Shown: positions 1 to 12,040 of the stretch, piece by piece | How positions within the stretch are numbered: the first letter of the stretch is position 1 | How the letters are laid out: every line of letters starts with the position of its first letter | Origin: Margaritifera margaritifera | Lineage: Eukaryota > Mollusca > Bivalvia > Unionida > Margaritiferidae | Direction of reading: 5' to 3' | Length of the DNA: 64,000 nucleotides | NCBI GenBank assembly: GCA_029931535.1 | Contig: JAQPZY010001665.1 | Coordinates: 4,027,501-4,091,500, forward strand | Program-made: the position numbers and the translations under genes | Notes under the pieces: model-generated | Databases searched by the model: none | Seen by the model: only the letters and a program-made list of their open reading frames with translations | Told to the model about the DNA's origin: nothing

Positions 1-67
1 TATAAGTATCAGGATTCCTTCCTGGCCACTCAACTCTTTTTCAACTTATTGAACTGTATCATAGTAT

Positions 68-1505
68 ATGCGTGTCATTGAACAAACTCAAAATTCTTGT
101 ATTGTATTTTGTGATCTATCAAAAGCTTTTGATCGGGTCTGGCACAGAGGCTTATTATTTAAATTGAAAGAATACGGTGTCTCTGGTAATCTGCTAAAAT
201 GGTTTGAAAATTATCTAAGTAATAGAAAACAAATGGTTATTTTGAACGATGCTTATTCACTAGAAACAATTAAAATGCTGGTGTGCCACAAGGATCCGTA
301 CTTGGGCCTCTCCTGTTTCTAATCTACGTAAACGATATTGCCGATGGTATGAAAATCCCTCACCCATCTCTTTGCAGATGACTCATCTCTGCATAATTCA
401 TCCCCTTATTGTGCTGAAATAGAACTAGTCATGAATAATGATCTAATAAAACTGCATAAATGGTCTAAGCAATGGCTCTTTAAGTTTAACCCAGAAAAAA
501 ACAGTGGCTATGTTTTTTTACGAACAAGACAGTAACATATATTCCTGAACTTGTCTTTGAAAATACTGATCTTCGGTATGTGGATTCCCATTTCCATCTT
601 GGATTACTACTTTCATTAAATATGAAATGGACTTGTCACATTGATAGTATTTTAAAAACAGCATCATCCCGAATAGCCATTCTTAGAAAACTAAAATACA
701 AACATAGTAAGCAAATTTTATCAAAACTGTAAATAACCTATATCAGGTCAATCTTGGAATATACCAGTATAGTCTGGGATGGATGTTCATTGACCGATTC
801 AGAAAAAAATTAAAAAATACAGCTTGAAGTGGCAACAATAGTTAAAGGACTTGAAAAATACTCTAGTAGGAAATCTCTCTATTTTGAAACAGGTTGGGAA
901 AGTCTGGAGTCTAGACGAAAGAGACAAAAGTTATTATCGCTTTACAATATTAAACGAGGCAAACACCGGGCTATCTGTTTGAATTACTACCACCCCCTGT
1001 GTCCGAACAAAGAAATTATAACCTCCGACGTCCAAATAATATAGCCACATGTAATTTCAGGCTAAATTCCACCAAATCATCTTTTATACCCTCAACAGTG
1101 GCTTTGTGGAACAATCTTGAACAGGATCCACAATGTAGCATGTCTTACAGTGCTTTGATAAAGCGTTTATACCCAATTATCAAAGCCAACAATATGCAGA
1201 GTTTAAAACATCGAGCCCGAAACATTATCCATACTAGATTGCGACACAATGTAAGCTTCTTAAAAGCTGATCTCTACCACGCTCAACTTGTTGACGCCCC
1301 TTTTTGATCCTGCGGTGGTATAGAAACCACTAAGCATTTCTTCATGCACTGTCCCAAGTATAGTCAGCAACAAACTGAGTTGATGAGGAAATTACTCTCC
1401 GTGTCATATCCAACTGTCAGCTTAAATTTACTACTTTGGAGAAAGGGCGATGCAAATGAAAAATATAGAATTATACAACAAATGTGCAAATATATAACTG
1501 ATACT
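68..1505 (+). pseudogene. Broken LINE reverse transcriptase and C-terminal region
   Basis: Seen directly: motif A (FCDLSKAFDRVWH) near 108-145; a motif B region near 285-345, where a frame change splits the usual G-V-P-Q-G-S block; and the catalytic motif C reading L-F-A-D-D-S at about 368-386. Downstream segments (829-1,044 and 999-1,307) match the thumb and tail of LINE polymerases, and cysteine/histidine residues near 1,310-1,355 resemble the C-terminal zinc-binding region. The enzyme would copy element RNA at a nicked target. Several frameshifts and stops (for example at 320-322, 730-732 and 811-813) prevent a full product. The FADD catalytic pair is still readable. Confidence 0.8.
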
Positions 1506-1554
1506 TGACAATTTCAATAACTTATTTAAATCATGATTGCTATCATTGTGCCAC

Positions 1555-1558
<4 letters not shown>

Positions 1559-1632
<74 letters not shown>
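1559..1632. repeat. (CT)n microsatellite
   Basis: About 37 uninterrupted CT units. It lies in the 3' untranslated part of the LINE remnant. The Ser-Leu and Arg-Glu frames read through it on the two strands are artefacts. Confidence 0.98.
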
Positions 1633-1636
<4 letters not shown>

Positions 1637-1790
1637 ATTCTTCATTATTAGTCACTGCTGTCATGTTGATATATGTTGTAATACTTGTATCATGTTGGAA
1701 GAGGGCTAATTTAAGTTGTTAGAACTTGTGCCCAATCCCATTGTATCATGTTTTGACAATAAAATATGTTTAAACCAAACCAAACCAAAT

Positions 1791-2625
1791 TTATGATAAA
1801 TGTCAGAAAAGCTTTAGGAGTGCCAAGTTAAATTTATGTAATTTTTACTATTAACTTGAGTTTTCTATGTGCTATTATTTTGCTCTGCAATACAGTATTT
1901 TCCCGGAGCATATGTATAATGGTGTCACTCGAAGAAATAGACTTTGGTGAAGTGCGTCAAAATGAGTGACGTAATACACGAACTTTCCGAAAAGGGGTCG
2001 TCTGGTTGAAAGCATGCCAATAAGAGTATTAGGGAATATATCATTATTAATTGTAATGAAAACTTTGCTAACATTGCTAATGTTTCTAAAGAAATGAGAG
2101 GTATCACTAGGAAAGGAGTGTATTTCTGAAAAGGTGAAAATAAGTGCTTAGGTGCGTCAAAACAGGAGAGTCCAGGATAACATGCTGACGATTTCGAAAG
2201 ACGCATTTGCAAGTTTGACATGATAAGGAGAAGTTTTTTAAATTGGAGACGATTACGGGGACAATATGTGATTACCGGAGTTGATATTTAATAGATGTCA
2301 CCGCTTCTTTTGCAAAATACTGGGCTTCATTTAATTACATGACTACTCGTAGCCTTCGTATGTTGCGGCCATTGCTGTTTATAGCTCACTGAGCATGCGC
2401 AAGATAGGTCCAGTATAATACACCCGTACGGAGAGCGATATGAGTTACCAAATTGCTGATCAGCAACGGATTTTGGACAAGTTTTCAATAAAGTATTTTA
2501 CCCTGATATTAATTTCACCAAATATATCTGTTTAGTTGTAAATAATTATCATTTCTACCTAAATTTCTAGTCTCAAGACGATTTAGGGTTTTCCAACAAT
2601 TTTCCAAGTTCTCCAATATGCAGCA
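1791..2625. other. Intergenic, no gene seen
   Basis: AT-rich unique-looking DNA between the LINE tail and the next transposon. The last part (about 2,585-2,625) is a loose repetition of TTTTCCAA/TTCTCCAA words that continues beyond the transposon at 4,839. This suggests the transposon inserted into a simple-sequence patch. Confidence 0.5.
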
Positions 2626-2634
2626 CTTTTCCAA

Positions 2635-3698
2635 GGCATAAAGTCATTTCGGCCCAAAACCAGTTCGTCCCGGGTCGATTCGGTCGGGTTGTTTCGGCCC
2701 TCTATTTCAACCGGGTCGATTCAGCCAGCACATTAAATTAAATAAATACTAACAATGGTACCGTTTATTGATTTTTAATAAATTTATTAAGTCAATTAAA
2801 CTTGGTTAAGTAGATGTTTTTCAGTCTTCGTTGTTTCTTATCATCAGCTTTATTATCGGATTGTTTATTGTATGTAACTGATTGCAAAATAGTGATTTTT
2901 TTAGTAAATAAATTAATGTCATATCTTTCCGTATGATAATTAAGTCTTAGATATGAAAGACAAAATCCAACTCGATAGTATTAGTTGCCGAATGTGTGTG
3001 TGTGCGTGTGCGTGTGTCTTATAATTAAACACTATCTCTCTCTCTCTCATTTTTTTCTGTCTCTTCCCTTTTAAGTACACCATTATGGTTTCTCATGTAA
3101 TAGAACTTTAATTGTACTTGATTCATGTGCCTATATGTATGACCTGAATATAACTCTTTTTCCATTAAAGTTATATTTTCTATTTTTGTCTGTAACATAC
3201 ATCTTTCATTTACACAAACTGTCATCTTTTTTTATCCTTAATGGACCGCAACATACAGGCGAAATTAGTTGCGGTCTCTTTAAGTTAATATCCAAGGGTT
3301 TAGGACCATTGCAATCAACATAAATCGAAGTCTTAAATACAAGTAAAAGAAGTCAATGCCACTAATCCGTTTTGAAAAAAAGACTACAGACCACCCGCAT
3401 GTAATGTTTGTAATACTTATCGTTCCTTTACAAAAATGTGAAAATATCATCTTTGATCCTTAACTGGACAACTAATAAAAAATGCGCAATTAGCTGCGTT
3501 ATCTTTAAGTTATAACCTTTAATGAGTATTTTGTAAAATAATTTGATGCTCGCTAACGACAACAAAATTTTGCCTATTTATACTGATTGTTAAAAAAAAA
3601 CAATACTACTGATATGTGTTATGTTATACTGCGCATTGGTTAACACAATTGTGTTATTAGTTGTTTAATTTTCCAATTAATGATCTTTTACTTAAACA

Positions 3699-3764
<66 letters not shown>

Positions 3765-4838
3765 AATGGTATTCACACAGGTTAGCAGATCTCACTATTG
3801 TTGTTTGCAATTATATTAATTATGGGCATACTGATCAAACAAAGTATTAAACAGAAAGTGATAATATGATGTGTAATTATAGCGGCATCAATCAATTCAG
3901 TGTTAGTAATTTGCATACAATTAAATGATACTTTAGGAATTGAGAGAAAACAAATAACATACGGTGCAATATGCAAAGATCACTAACATATATTTGATCT
4001 TTCAAAAGAGATAACAGCACCATTTTCGTTACGTTATCATTTTCGTTATTGTAATTAATATGAGGTGCACAAGATCAGCAGAATATAGATGTATGATATT
4101 GTATTGAAATATATCATACATATTTGACAGGATCCTGTTTTCATTTTTATTATATAAGTGTTATTTAGGACTATCAGTATATAGTGTAATATACAATATA
4201 AAGATAAATTCTACACAAATCTAACAAAAGCATTAACATACTCACAGTAATATATATCGATGAAAAAATTTAAATGCATGGGCCCTGTTTTCACGATTTT
4301 TTATTTCACTGTTAGTAATTGTATTTTTTCTCAATAAAATAAAGTGAACTATTTCAATTTCGCATAGAAGGCGAAAAGACTGCTTTGGAAATATTTCACT
4401 ATCAATATTGGCAATGCAAAAAAAAAGGTTTTACATTATTTCTTTTGATTTGTATATAGAACAACGCCTCTCATCATATGTAAACTGCTCAACGAACCTG
4501 GGAATAATGAGAAATATCATATTTGAAACAACTGTAAATGTCACATTTAAATCTAAGACGACGTTTAATAATATTTCACATTGTCCGAATCAGCACGTTA
4601 TTTGGTCTGAATAAGCCTGTTCCGAATCAGCCACTTTTAATTTAAGTTGTTTTTATTTCATAAAAATACATAATCAGCTGAGATGTCACTATGATCACTG
4701 TCACTTTGTTGTTCAGCTTTAAACTATTCCAATGAAAACACCTTTATTAAACTAGCACAGTATTTCCCTAATAAAACGTACCCTTTGGGCCGAATCAACC
4801 TGGGACGAACTGGTTTTGGGCCGAAATGACCTGTACCC
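2635..4838. mobile_element. Non-autonomous DNA transposon with TIRs and 9-bp target duplication
   Basis: The left end (2,635 on, GGCATAAAGTCATTTCGGCC) is the imperfect inverted complement of the right end (up to 4,838). About 35-45 bp match, including the shared core CCAAAACCAGTTCGTCCC. Subterminal CGGTC/CGATTCGG words also recur on both sides. Both ends are flanked by the identical nonamer CTTTTCCAA (2,626-2,634 and 4,839-4,847). A 9-bp duplication would fit Mutator-like elements, whose range is 9-11 bp, though an 8-bp duplication plus a chance match is possible. The 2.2-kb interior is AT-rich with no transposase, so the element would depend on an enzyme made elsewhere. Confidence 0.72.
3701..3762. 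repeat. (CT)n microsatellite
   Basis: Thirty-one CT units inside the non-autonomous transposon. A shorter CT run lies at about 3,030-3,050. Confidence 0.97.
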
Positions 4839-4847
4839 CTTTTCCAA

Positions 4848-5418
4848 CAGTCTTCCAACTTTCAACAGTTTTCCAGCTAAAATCCGGATACTCGGTATTT
4901 AAGGCCCGGGAAAGTTTGAATCGGAATCCAGCAAGCCGTTGCACAAGCAATGAAATTACAGAGCGTCTGAAACCCAAAATCCTTGGATATGTAGAGCAAT
5001 ATGTAACAATCAGATATAAGATTTAATATAGCAAGACATGGGTTTCTACTTTAATTTTGGATTTCAGTTACTTCAGTAATTTACTTAGTGTCTATTCAAG
5101 AATTATTTTTCTCGAAATAACAATGATATATTGAGCAAATTTGACCTGTTATTTCAGTACTTGAATGTAGAACTTTATTTTCTAAAATTAGTACTTTCTT
5201 TACTTCTATATTTTATCCAGGATCCATTTTCATCAGTTTGAAATATATATTTATTCAACATTTAGTTCCTGTCGTCTGAGAAGATTTGTTTGCAACTCCC
5301 AGTTGTATAAATGTAAATGAGGTCGCCCTGACGTCGTGATACGTTGTAGTTATACAACTTCGTTTCGGAGATCATTGGTGACGTTTTCTCGCCACCTATC
5401 ACCTCTTTCTTATTATTG
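4848..5418. other. Intergenic, no gene seen
   Basis: The TTCCAAC simple-sequence flank continues to about 4,880, followed by AT-rich DNA without coding signal. I see no promoter or RNA gene. Confidence 0.45.
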
Positions 5419-5665
5419 TATGTGTGGTCATTGAATGAGTCTATTTTTCCTCACATTCCACGCTATTACTAATATTAAATGGGTGTGTGGTCATTGAATG
5501 AGTCTATTTTCTCTTCACATACCACGCTTTTCTAATACAAATTGTGCGGTCATTGGATGAAAATATTTCTCTCCCTATATCACACCTATTCCATTCTATA
5601 AATGTATGTGTGATCATTGAATGCATATATTTCTCTTCAGATACCACACTTTCCTAGACTGAAAC
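5419..5665. repeat. ~60-bp minisatellite, four copies
   Basis: Four head-to-tail copies of a unit containing the core GTGTGGTCATTGAATGAGTC, then a T-rich stretch and a CACRYACCACRCT-like end. The copies start near 5,421, 5,485, 5,546 and 5,607 and differ by scattered substitutions. No coding potential is seen. Confidence 0.8.
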
Positions 5666-6290
5666 TCTCAATCTCATGAACTTCTGTGCATTCGTCGGGC
5701 GAACATAATTTTCCTCCAGATACCACACCAAACTTCAAGCAGCAGTCGTTTAGAAACGCCGTTCCAGGGACATAACTCTTTTCTGTATTGGAAACATTCA
5801 CGGAACAAGTTGTCTCCCTGATCTATTGCAATTCTAGTAACTCCAGTTATAAGGGGTTGGTCTATTAAAAGGTGTCAGAGAAATAAAGTATGATACGGTC
5901 AAACCCATTACAATACTGCAGGTGGAGTACACATTTTTGACTTTGAGTAATAACGGGAACCTCACAATCTTTGACCACATAAAACCCCTTTCTAAGAAGA
6001 AAAAGAACGTTATTTTATATGGCTATTAGCAATGAAGTTGTTTTACTCCAAAATCTTTAAAAAAAAAAAAAAAAAACATTGGTCTGATTGTGGGATGTTT
6101 GAAACACATTTCATTCTGTTCATATACTTAATTCACAGAGTGTAAATCCTGTATTATCTATCCCATTAGAAGCAATAGCTTAAGCAGTGGTTAATTTTAG
6201 ACTTGAAATATTTATGTTTCAATATAATACGTACCTAACCATTGCATATATTGCACTGATATTTAGGTTTACACCCAACAAGACAGACAT
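5666..6290. other. Intergenic, no gene seen
   Basis: AT-rich sequence with an A-run at about 6,058-6,076. Nothing recognisable as a gene or element boundary. Confidence 0.4.
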
Positions 6291-7310
6291 ATAGGTTTTG
6301 TGCTGTCAATCTTTTAATATGGCTGTAACACTATAACTGGTAAGCAAGTTATTTAAAACAACTATTGAGTCAAACAAGACCAGACTGGATATTTAAACAC
6401 TTTGAGTGTGTTCCAAGACCTGATTTGGTTCTACTAACTGACCTTATTTTTGATTTATTTGTTTACATTTTTTACTTTTTGTCTCAGACATTTTTGCAAC
6501 AACCTTGTGGGCAAGATTAAGAAATATCACTTGAGGTTGAAAAATGGAATTTGATGACCATATTTATATTATATTGAAATATCCTGATTATATTTTCATG
6601 CCCTTTTAATAATTTTTTATCTTTTACACATTTGTAAAATTTTGGGACTTGGAATTGTTTATACAAACCTTGTAAGGAATATTAAGTTAAAATCACTTGA
6701 GGTAGACAAATGATTTTTAGGTGTCATATTTGTAATATGCAGATAACCGGATTAGAATTTCAAGCCATTACAGCAATTGACTCCATTTTTTAAAACTATG
6801 TTTGAACTTCTTGACCAAAACCTTGTTTGCATTAACATCGTAAGCTAGGTATCTAAAACACCAATTGAGCCAAACCTGGCCAAATAGATATTTAGATATA
6901 TTTAGTCGGTCCTAAAACCTGTTTAGGTTCTGGTTACTCTGACCTTATGTTTTAATTTTTACACCTTTTTAAATTTTTGGAACACGACTTATTTTTTTTA
7001 AGAAAAATTGCTGGTATGGTAGACAAATAAGATTTAGTAAGCATGTTTTGTAATAAAATGTTGTTGACCTGAATAGGTTTTCAGGCCATCACAGCACTTT
7101 TTCCATTTTATACACAATTTTCAACGTTTTGAGTTTGGCATTTTTTTACCCAAAAATTGTTAGCTTAATGTATAGAAACTACTTGATGCAGACAAATGAA
7201 TTTGGTATGCATGTTCATACGCATATACAGATGACTTCATTAGATTTCATGTTATTATAACAGTTTTTCACATTTTTCTACATTTTTGGATTTTTTTCAA
7301 AATGTAGATT
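6291..7310. repeat. Old degenerate tandem repeat (about 500-bp and 170-bp periods)
   Basis: The block around 6,355-6,450 (AACAACTATTGAGTCAAACA, then a GGTTCT...CTGACCTTAT segment) recurs at about 6,857-6,945, some 500 bp later. Within these, a smaller theme (GGTAGACAAATGA... followed by CAT...GTAATA and an ATTACAGCA-like end) recurs near 6,535, 6,703, 7,020 and 7,190. The copies are heavily diverged. This looks like an ancient satellite or a decayed transposon array with no coding signal. Confidence 0.5.
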
Positions 7311-8595
7311 GTTTGGTCCGGCATACACGGTTTAAAACACAAATCTTATTTCTGTTTTTTTTTTTTTTTTTTTTTTTTTGTCCAGGATATAAACATTATT
7401 GAAGAAGGGCTAGTGAATATCCACTCCTTTGCATGAAATATCAACTATTGAACTTGGAAATCTATTCAAGGTCAATAAAACAAAAAATTTTGTCAGGTTT
7501 GGTCTCATGATATCAGAAATATGTCAGATACTTCCCCTGTGACTTTCAAAATTAGGTTGTTTTATGTCACACTACTAACAACATTCTCTTTAATTCACCG
7601 TGCTAAATCTTTCCTTCCCATCTATCAAGTACAAGTAATACAGAATGTTTAAACAGAGCACTCTTATTTTGTATTGTATGACAGCGGCTTTCTCGTCAAA
7701 TGTTTCCTGTGTTGTAAATTCTGATAACCCACGACTAGGCTGTGGGAAACCAGTAACTGGTATTCCACAGATGGACGTCACCAAGTGGAATATTGATTAA
7801 TGATGATGATGTCAGAGGCTGTCTCCTGTATCCAGTTGAATAGAGCAATATCACTATGAGAGAGAGTTTTTGTAATCAAATCATTTAGCGGGTAACATGT
7901 AGGGTTGGCCTTAACAACTGTTCGTATTTATCATGTCATTCCATATAAGAACAATGAAAAAAAAATTAATTGAGGAAAGAAAAAAACAAAAAGGAATCAG
8001 CATGAAAAGAAATCTAGCTTTAAACGACAGAGAGAGAAAGAGAGTGATTATAGAGAATAAAATGAAATGACAAACATTTAACACTTATTGTATTTTTTGG
8101 GCCATCCTGTTAATAAACAATGAAAGAAAACATCGAATTGCAAAAAGACCACAAGAAAAGAAAGAAAGACCCCCCCACCCCCACCCCCACTAACGTTTTC
8201 AACAGTTGCTCTATGAAATAAATCCAGAAATACACCATAGTTTTGTCGTCTGTCTATGCGGTTTGACATATCTTGGTAATACTTTGCAGGTATAAATTCG
8301 GAAAGACTCATTCTAGCGCAGTAAAAATATGTTCCAGAAAATAAACAATGTAATATTTCCAAGTAAATTTAGGTCAGACGGTTAGAAACCTTTGCACTTT
8401 CAAGTCAGTTTTCCTTTAGCAGATTGAAAAATGGTCTTTCTCAATACCACAGCACATGTACATATTACGAATGTTGGCGATTTGAAAAAGACACAAACAT
8501 GATGACAGTGAGTAGTCGAAAATGACTGGCAGCATGAATATTGACAGATTATGCAACATTTAAAAATAACAATGGGATGCTGGGGAAAAGGCGCA
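7311..8595. other. Intergenic with T-run and G-rich strand patch
   Basis: Holds a 23-bp T-run at 7,357-7,379 and a C-rich patch at 8,169-8,190 whose complement has three or four G5 runs, a possible G-quadruplex. The short open frames on either strand have no recognisable motif or coding bias. I see no gene. Confidence 0.4.
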
Positions 8596-8599
8596 TGAG

Positions 8600-9215
8600 G
8601 GAAATATGTCTTGACTGATGAAGAACTGAAGTTTCACAAACAGGTGGCTGCAGTGGTCAAGAAAGTCAGTAGTGTCTTGGGGGTAATCAAGGAAACTTTC
8701 GTCTATCTTAATGGGACCACAATAACAAAGCTCTACTTAGTAAGGGTTAGACCAGTCTTAGAGTAGGGTAATGAAGTCTGCTCCCCAAAGTTCAAGACGG
8801 ATATTGATAACTTAGAGGGAGCACAGAGTAGAGCAATAAGGTTATTTAAAGACCTAAAAGTAACTGACATATTAGGATAGGTTGAAAACCATCAACATGC
8901 ACTCACTCCACTAAAGACGAAGGCATGGTAACATGATTGAATTGTACAAGGTGCTGCATGGGCTAGTCAAAGTTTCGTCAGAGAAGTTCTTTACTCTCTC
9001 AGAATCAGCAACAAGAGGCCACATTTACAAGCTACTAAAGAAGTATTGCGGGCTGGATACACACAAGCACCTCTTTTCACTCAGAGTGTCAACGATTGGA
9101 ATTCGCTCCCCGTGGCTGTCGTAAGCGCCCCAACACTGGCCAGCTTTAAGAACTGCCTCAACTGAAAATGGTGGATACAAGATTTGACCTTCCGTAGAAC
9201 ATGAAATGAACATAA
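8600..9215 (+). pseudogene. C-terminal fragment of a CR1/L2-like LINE reverse transcriptase
   Basis: Translated in pieces, this shows the region that follows the reverse transcriptase palm in CR1/L2-type elements: a LYLVRVRPVLE block near 8,730-8,765, an EGAQSRAIRL block near 8,817-8,845, and the characteristic end V-N-D-W-N-S-L-P at about 9,088-9,113, with a FKNCLN helix after it. In-frame stops (8,765-8,767 and 8,878-8,880) and frame changes break it. It comprises only the last ~200 residues of the protein, so it is a 5'-truncated dead copy, as is usual for LINEs. Confidence 0.75.
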
Positions 9216-9240
9216 ATTACAATCCAGCAGCCCCTTGCTA

Positions 9241-10290
9241 TCCAGGATCAGCTTTTTGATATACTATCCAACACACACCCGTACTATCCATCAGCCGCTT
9301 TTTGACTACAATCCAAAACACTACTATCCGGCAACCGTTTTTTGATTATAATCCAACACATACCCCTACTATCCAGCACCTACTTTTAACTACTGTCTAG
9401 CACACATCCTTATTACCCAGCATCCGCATTCTGATACACTATCCAACACACACCCTAATATCCAGCATCCATTTTTTCGTCTACTATTTAACACGTACCC
9501 TACTTTCTAGCACCCGCCTTTTGATATACTATCCCACAAATATAGCTATTATCCAGCTACCGCTTTTTGATTACTATCAAGCATACACCCCTACTATTCA
9601 GCACCCTCTGTTTGATATACTAGCACAGACCCTACTATCCAGCACAAGATTTTTTTTATATACTATTCAACACACACCCTACTATCTAGCACCCGCATTT
9701 TGATATACTATCCCACAGACACACCCTACTATCCAGCACCTACTTTTTATTACTATCCAACACACACCCTACTATCCAGCACCTACATTTTGATATACTA
9801 TCCACCGTTTGTTTCCATGTTGAAAAATTCATTGACCCCTACGAAAAATGTAAAGGTAACATTTTTAGATACTATCCAACATATACATTTTTATATACTA
9901 TCCAGTACCTACTTTTTTATTCCCGACCACCGTTTTCATGTTGAAAAATTGATAGACCTATGCGGAAAATGTAATGTTAACATTCCTTGATACTATCCAA
10001 CACACACTTTTTGGTATATAATTCAACACCCACTTTTTTATTACCATCCAACAAAAAACATTTGATAATCTCCAACACCAACTTTTTGAGTACTATCCAG
10101 CACCCACTTTTTGATCACAATCCAATACACATTCCTACTATCCAGCACCCGCAGTTTGATTACTATCCAGCACACACCCCTATTATCCAGCATCTCCCTT
10201 TGGGTATACTATCTAACATACACCCTACTATCCAACACCCGCTTTTTTATTCCAAACCAACACACACCCCTACTATCCAACACGCGCTTT
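9241..10290. repeat. ~30-bp minisatellite (TACTATCCA-type), related to Polinton subterminal repeats
   Basis: More than 25 imperfect copies of two alternating half units: ACTATCCAACACACACCC and ACTATCCAGCACCCGC followed by TTTTTGATT. Two spacers (about 9,808-9,880 and 9,930-9,990) each contain a CATGTTGAAAAATT...AAAATGTAA...TAACATT passage. The same words occur in the terminal repeats of the Polinton at 23,965-24,065 and, inverted, at 37,785-37,845. This is therefore probably the expanded left terminus of a related element, perhaps the one that follows at 10.3 kb. The open frames read through it (Tyr/Pro/Thr-rich) are artefacts of the repeat. Confidence 0.85.
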
Positions 10291-10456
10291 TTCTCGATGT
10301 TGAGAGAAAAGTATACGTTTGTCGGACCTTACAACGGTACTTTCAGGTTCATCAGCGTCGCCACCGATGGGTTCGGGAAAAAAAGTCTGGGAAAAAACGA
10401 AAAAAACCCAAAACAAAACAAAGAAAAACAGTACTTTGTGGTGACATCGTTGGTGG

Positions 10457-10665
10457 CGATATCGCCACCGCGTTAATGAAACTTCTCTGAACACCGTGGA
10501 GTAAATATTCGGGCGATAAAATCTCTTACGAGAAATCCAGCTTGGGTTCTAACGCGTAATGACAGAGCTGCAATCGCGTGAACTTGTTCTCGATCAGGGG
10601 CAAAGAAGTGATATCGTCGCTGCGTTAACGAAACTTCCTGGAACACCGTGGAGTAAATATTCCGG
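10457..10665. repeat. Direct repeat of ~57 bp, 153 bp apart
   Basis: 10,457-10,513 (GATATCGCCACCGCGTTAAT onward) and 10,610-10,665 (GATATCGTCGCTGCGTTAAC onward) share a run including ACACCGTGGAGTAAATATTC. The second copy lies inside the PLA2-like reading frame, so part of the upstream sequence is probably a duplicated gene start. Confidence 0.75.
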
Positions 10666-10975
10666 AAAAAAACAACACATTTCCGGGTATAATTACTGTG
10701 GGCCTAGAACACGGCTAGATATAAGACTCGATTCCAATAACCAACCAAAGCTCAGAGAATAACCTGCAAACAGTGTTGATGCAGATACTTACCGGCATGA
10801 TCTCACCTATAAAACATCGAACGATGTTCTCGTACGTCAGAAATCCGACATGGACCTGATTCAAGACTTGAATGCAATTAATCCTACACTCTGAGAAAGA
10901 ATCGCCCTATGGATTGTAAAAAGAGGAATAAAGGCTAAGATTGCACTTGGAGACTCTGCCTCTCGCGGATCGTAA
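10559..10975 (+). pseudogene. PLA2-like (parvovirus VP1-type) protein, broken
   Basis: A single frame from the ATG at 10,559 to TAA at 10,973-10,975 (about 138 codons) has internal stops at 10,760 (TAA) and 10,892 (TGA) but no frameshift. It shows a Ca-loop-like YNYCGP motif near codons 44-49 and, about 30 residues later, the catalytic-type R-H-D-L-T-Y motif (His-Asp dyad). This spacing and motif pair define the phospholipase A2-like domain known from parvovirus capsid proteins and from several integrated animal elements. In viruses that domain breaches endosomal membranes; its role here can only be inferred. A C-terminal basic segment follows. It precedes the integrase in the same orientation. 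Confidence 0.65.
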
Positions 10976-11130
10976 AAAGCTTCACATATCGATATAACAA
11001 ACATGAACACTAAACTGGCTTCGGGAAGCTTAGCTTCCATATACTAATGTACGCACGGTTATAGGAAGAGCGAAGCAGCCGTTTCGAAGTTAGAGAGCGC
11101 CGGCCGTGTCGGTGAAAAAGTTACCCCTGC

Positions 11131-12004
11131 ATGACTGACAAAACAAGCGTTTTGACGGATTTATTTACCCGCCCAAAAAAAAATTCCCCGGGGATGGTTT
11201 TGACCTGAGAATCCCCAACGAAGTTCACCAGGCTGATATCTTGTTTCTCCAACACGACAAGGTGGGTCGTATCACTTACAAATACGCGTTGACGGTCGTC
11301 GATGTTGCCAGTAGATACAAAGAAACCGAGCCACTGATGTCATAAACGGCACTGAGTGTCGCTAATGCATTCACGCGCGTGTATGCGCGTGGGAAGCTAA
11401 CATGGCCAAAACTCCTACAGGTGGATCACGGCAAAGAATTTCCCGGAGCAATGTGGTCATTGATGAAAAAACATAATGTGCGGATTCGTAGGGGCATCGC
11501 TAAACTATGTAACCGTGCACTTGCCGACCGCTTGTTTGGACACCAATATGGGCAGGAAATGTTAGCACCAGACAAACTATCCAGCGAATGGGTGACGAGG
11601 CTTCACGCGGTTGTGGCAGCGTTGAACAATACACAGAACTGGGTTAAAATCTGCCGACTAAAAAAAAAAGATATCAGGACAACCTTCGGTTGTCTAATCT
11701 GTGCGTGAGAAGCTGCGCTTGAGAAACTTTCGCGTCGGACGAATAGTTGGACTAGATGAACCCATACTCGGACATAACGCTGTTGTCGGATATCTGTGCG
11801 CACTGGGAGAACTCGAAGTAGGTGTTCTGAGAGCTACCGATCATAACTACACATACAATTTATCATGTGCGACGTCGTGATGATTCCCCTGCGATATATT
11901 ATCTTGTTGACGGATCCCAACGAGGTTTCGTTCGTGATGAATTACAAGTGGTGCCGTTGAATACAGAATTGCCACCAAGTAGAATTATGACGAAGTCTTG
12001 GTGA
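11131..12004 (+). pseudogene. Retroviral-type DDE integrase, broken
   Basis: The protein is spread over three frames. H-Q-A-D-I-L-F-L at about 11,226-11,249 gives the first catalytic Asp. A V-D-V-A-S-R-Y block lies near 11,300, and L-L-Q-V-D-H-G-K-E-F near 11,410-11,440 gives the second Asp. The stretch that should carry the catalytic Glu looks shortened around 11,490-11,515, between an R-I-R-R-G and an N-R-A-L-A-D-R-L-F segment. After frame changes at about 11,700 and 11,875 a C-terminal beta-rich domain (Y-Y-L-V-D-G...G-F-V-R-D-E-L) ends at TGA 12,002. A TAA at about 11,342 also interrupts it. The enzyme would insert element ends into host DNA. The lost Glu and frameshifts make it inactive. 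Confidence 0.75.
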
Positions 12005-12040
12005 AGACGAAATCTCGGAATCTTCGGTTTGGAGCATATG

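Larger units (their letters stand above)
1..1790 (+). mobile_element. 3' part of a non-LTR (LINE) retrotransposon
   Basis: The element enters from the left edge and ends near 1,790 with an AATAAA signal at 1,758-1,763 and a short AACC-type tail (CAAACCAAACCAAACC). It contains reverse transcriptase motifs A, B and C followed by a C-terminal region, all on the + strand and spread over several frames. A pure CT microsatellite sits between the coding part and the polyadenylation signal. The 5' half is outside the window. The family looks like the jockey/CR1-like group, but I cannot place it more finely. The multiple stops and frame changes show it is dead. Confidence 0.8.

Noticed and set aside
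1559..3762. CRISPR-like arrays or other spaced repeats
   Set aside because: The repeats are simple CT tracts and a transposon with TIRs; there are no uniform repeats with unique spacers, and the DNA is eukaryotic.
9521..10490. Open frames of 60-167 codons rich in Tyr, Pro, Thr and His
   Set aside because: They are translations of the ~30-bp TACTATCCA minisatellite, open because the repeat lacks stops in those frames.
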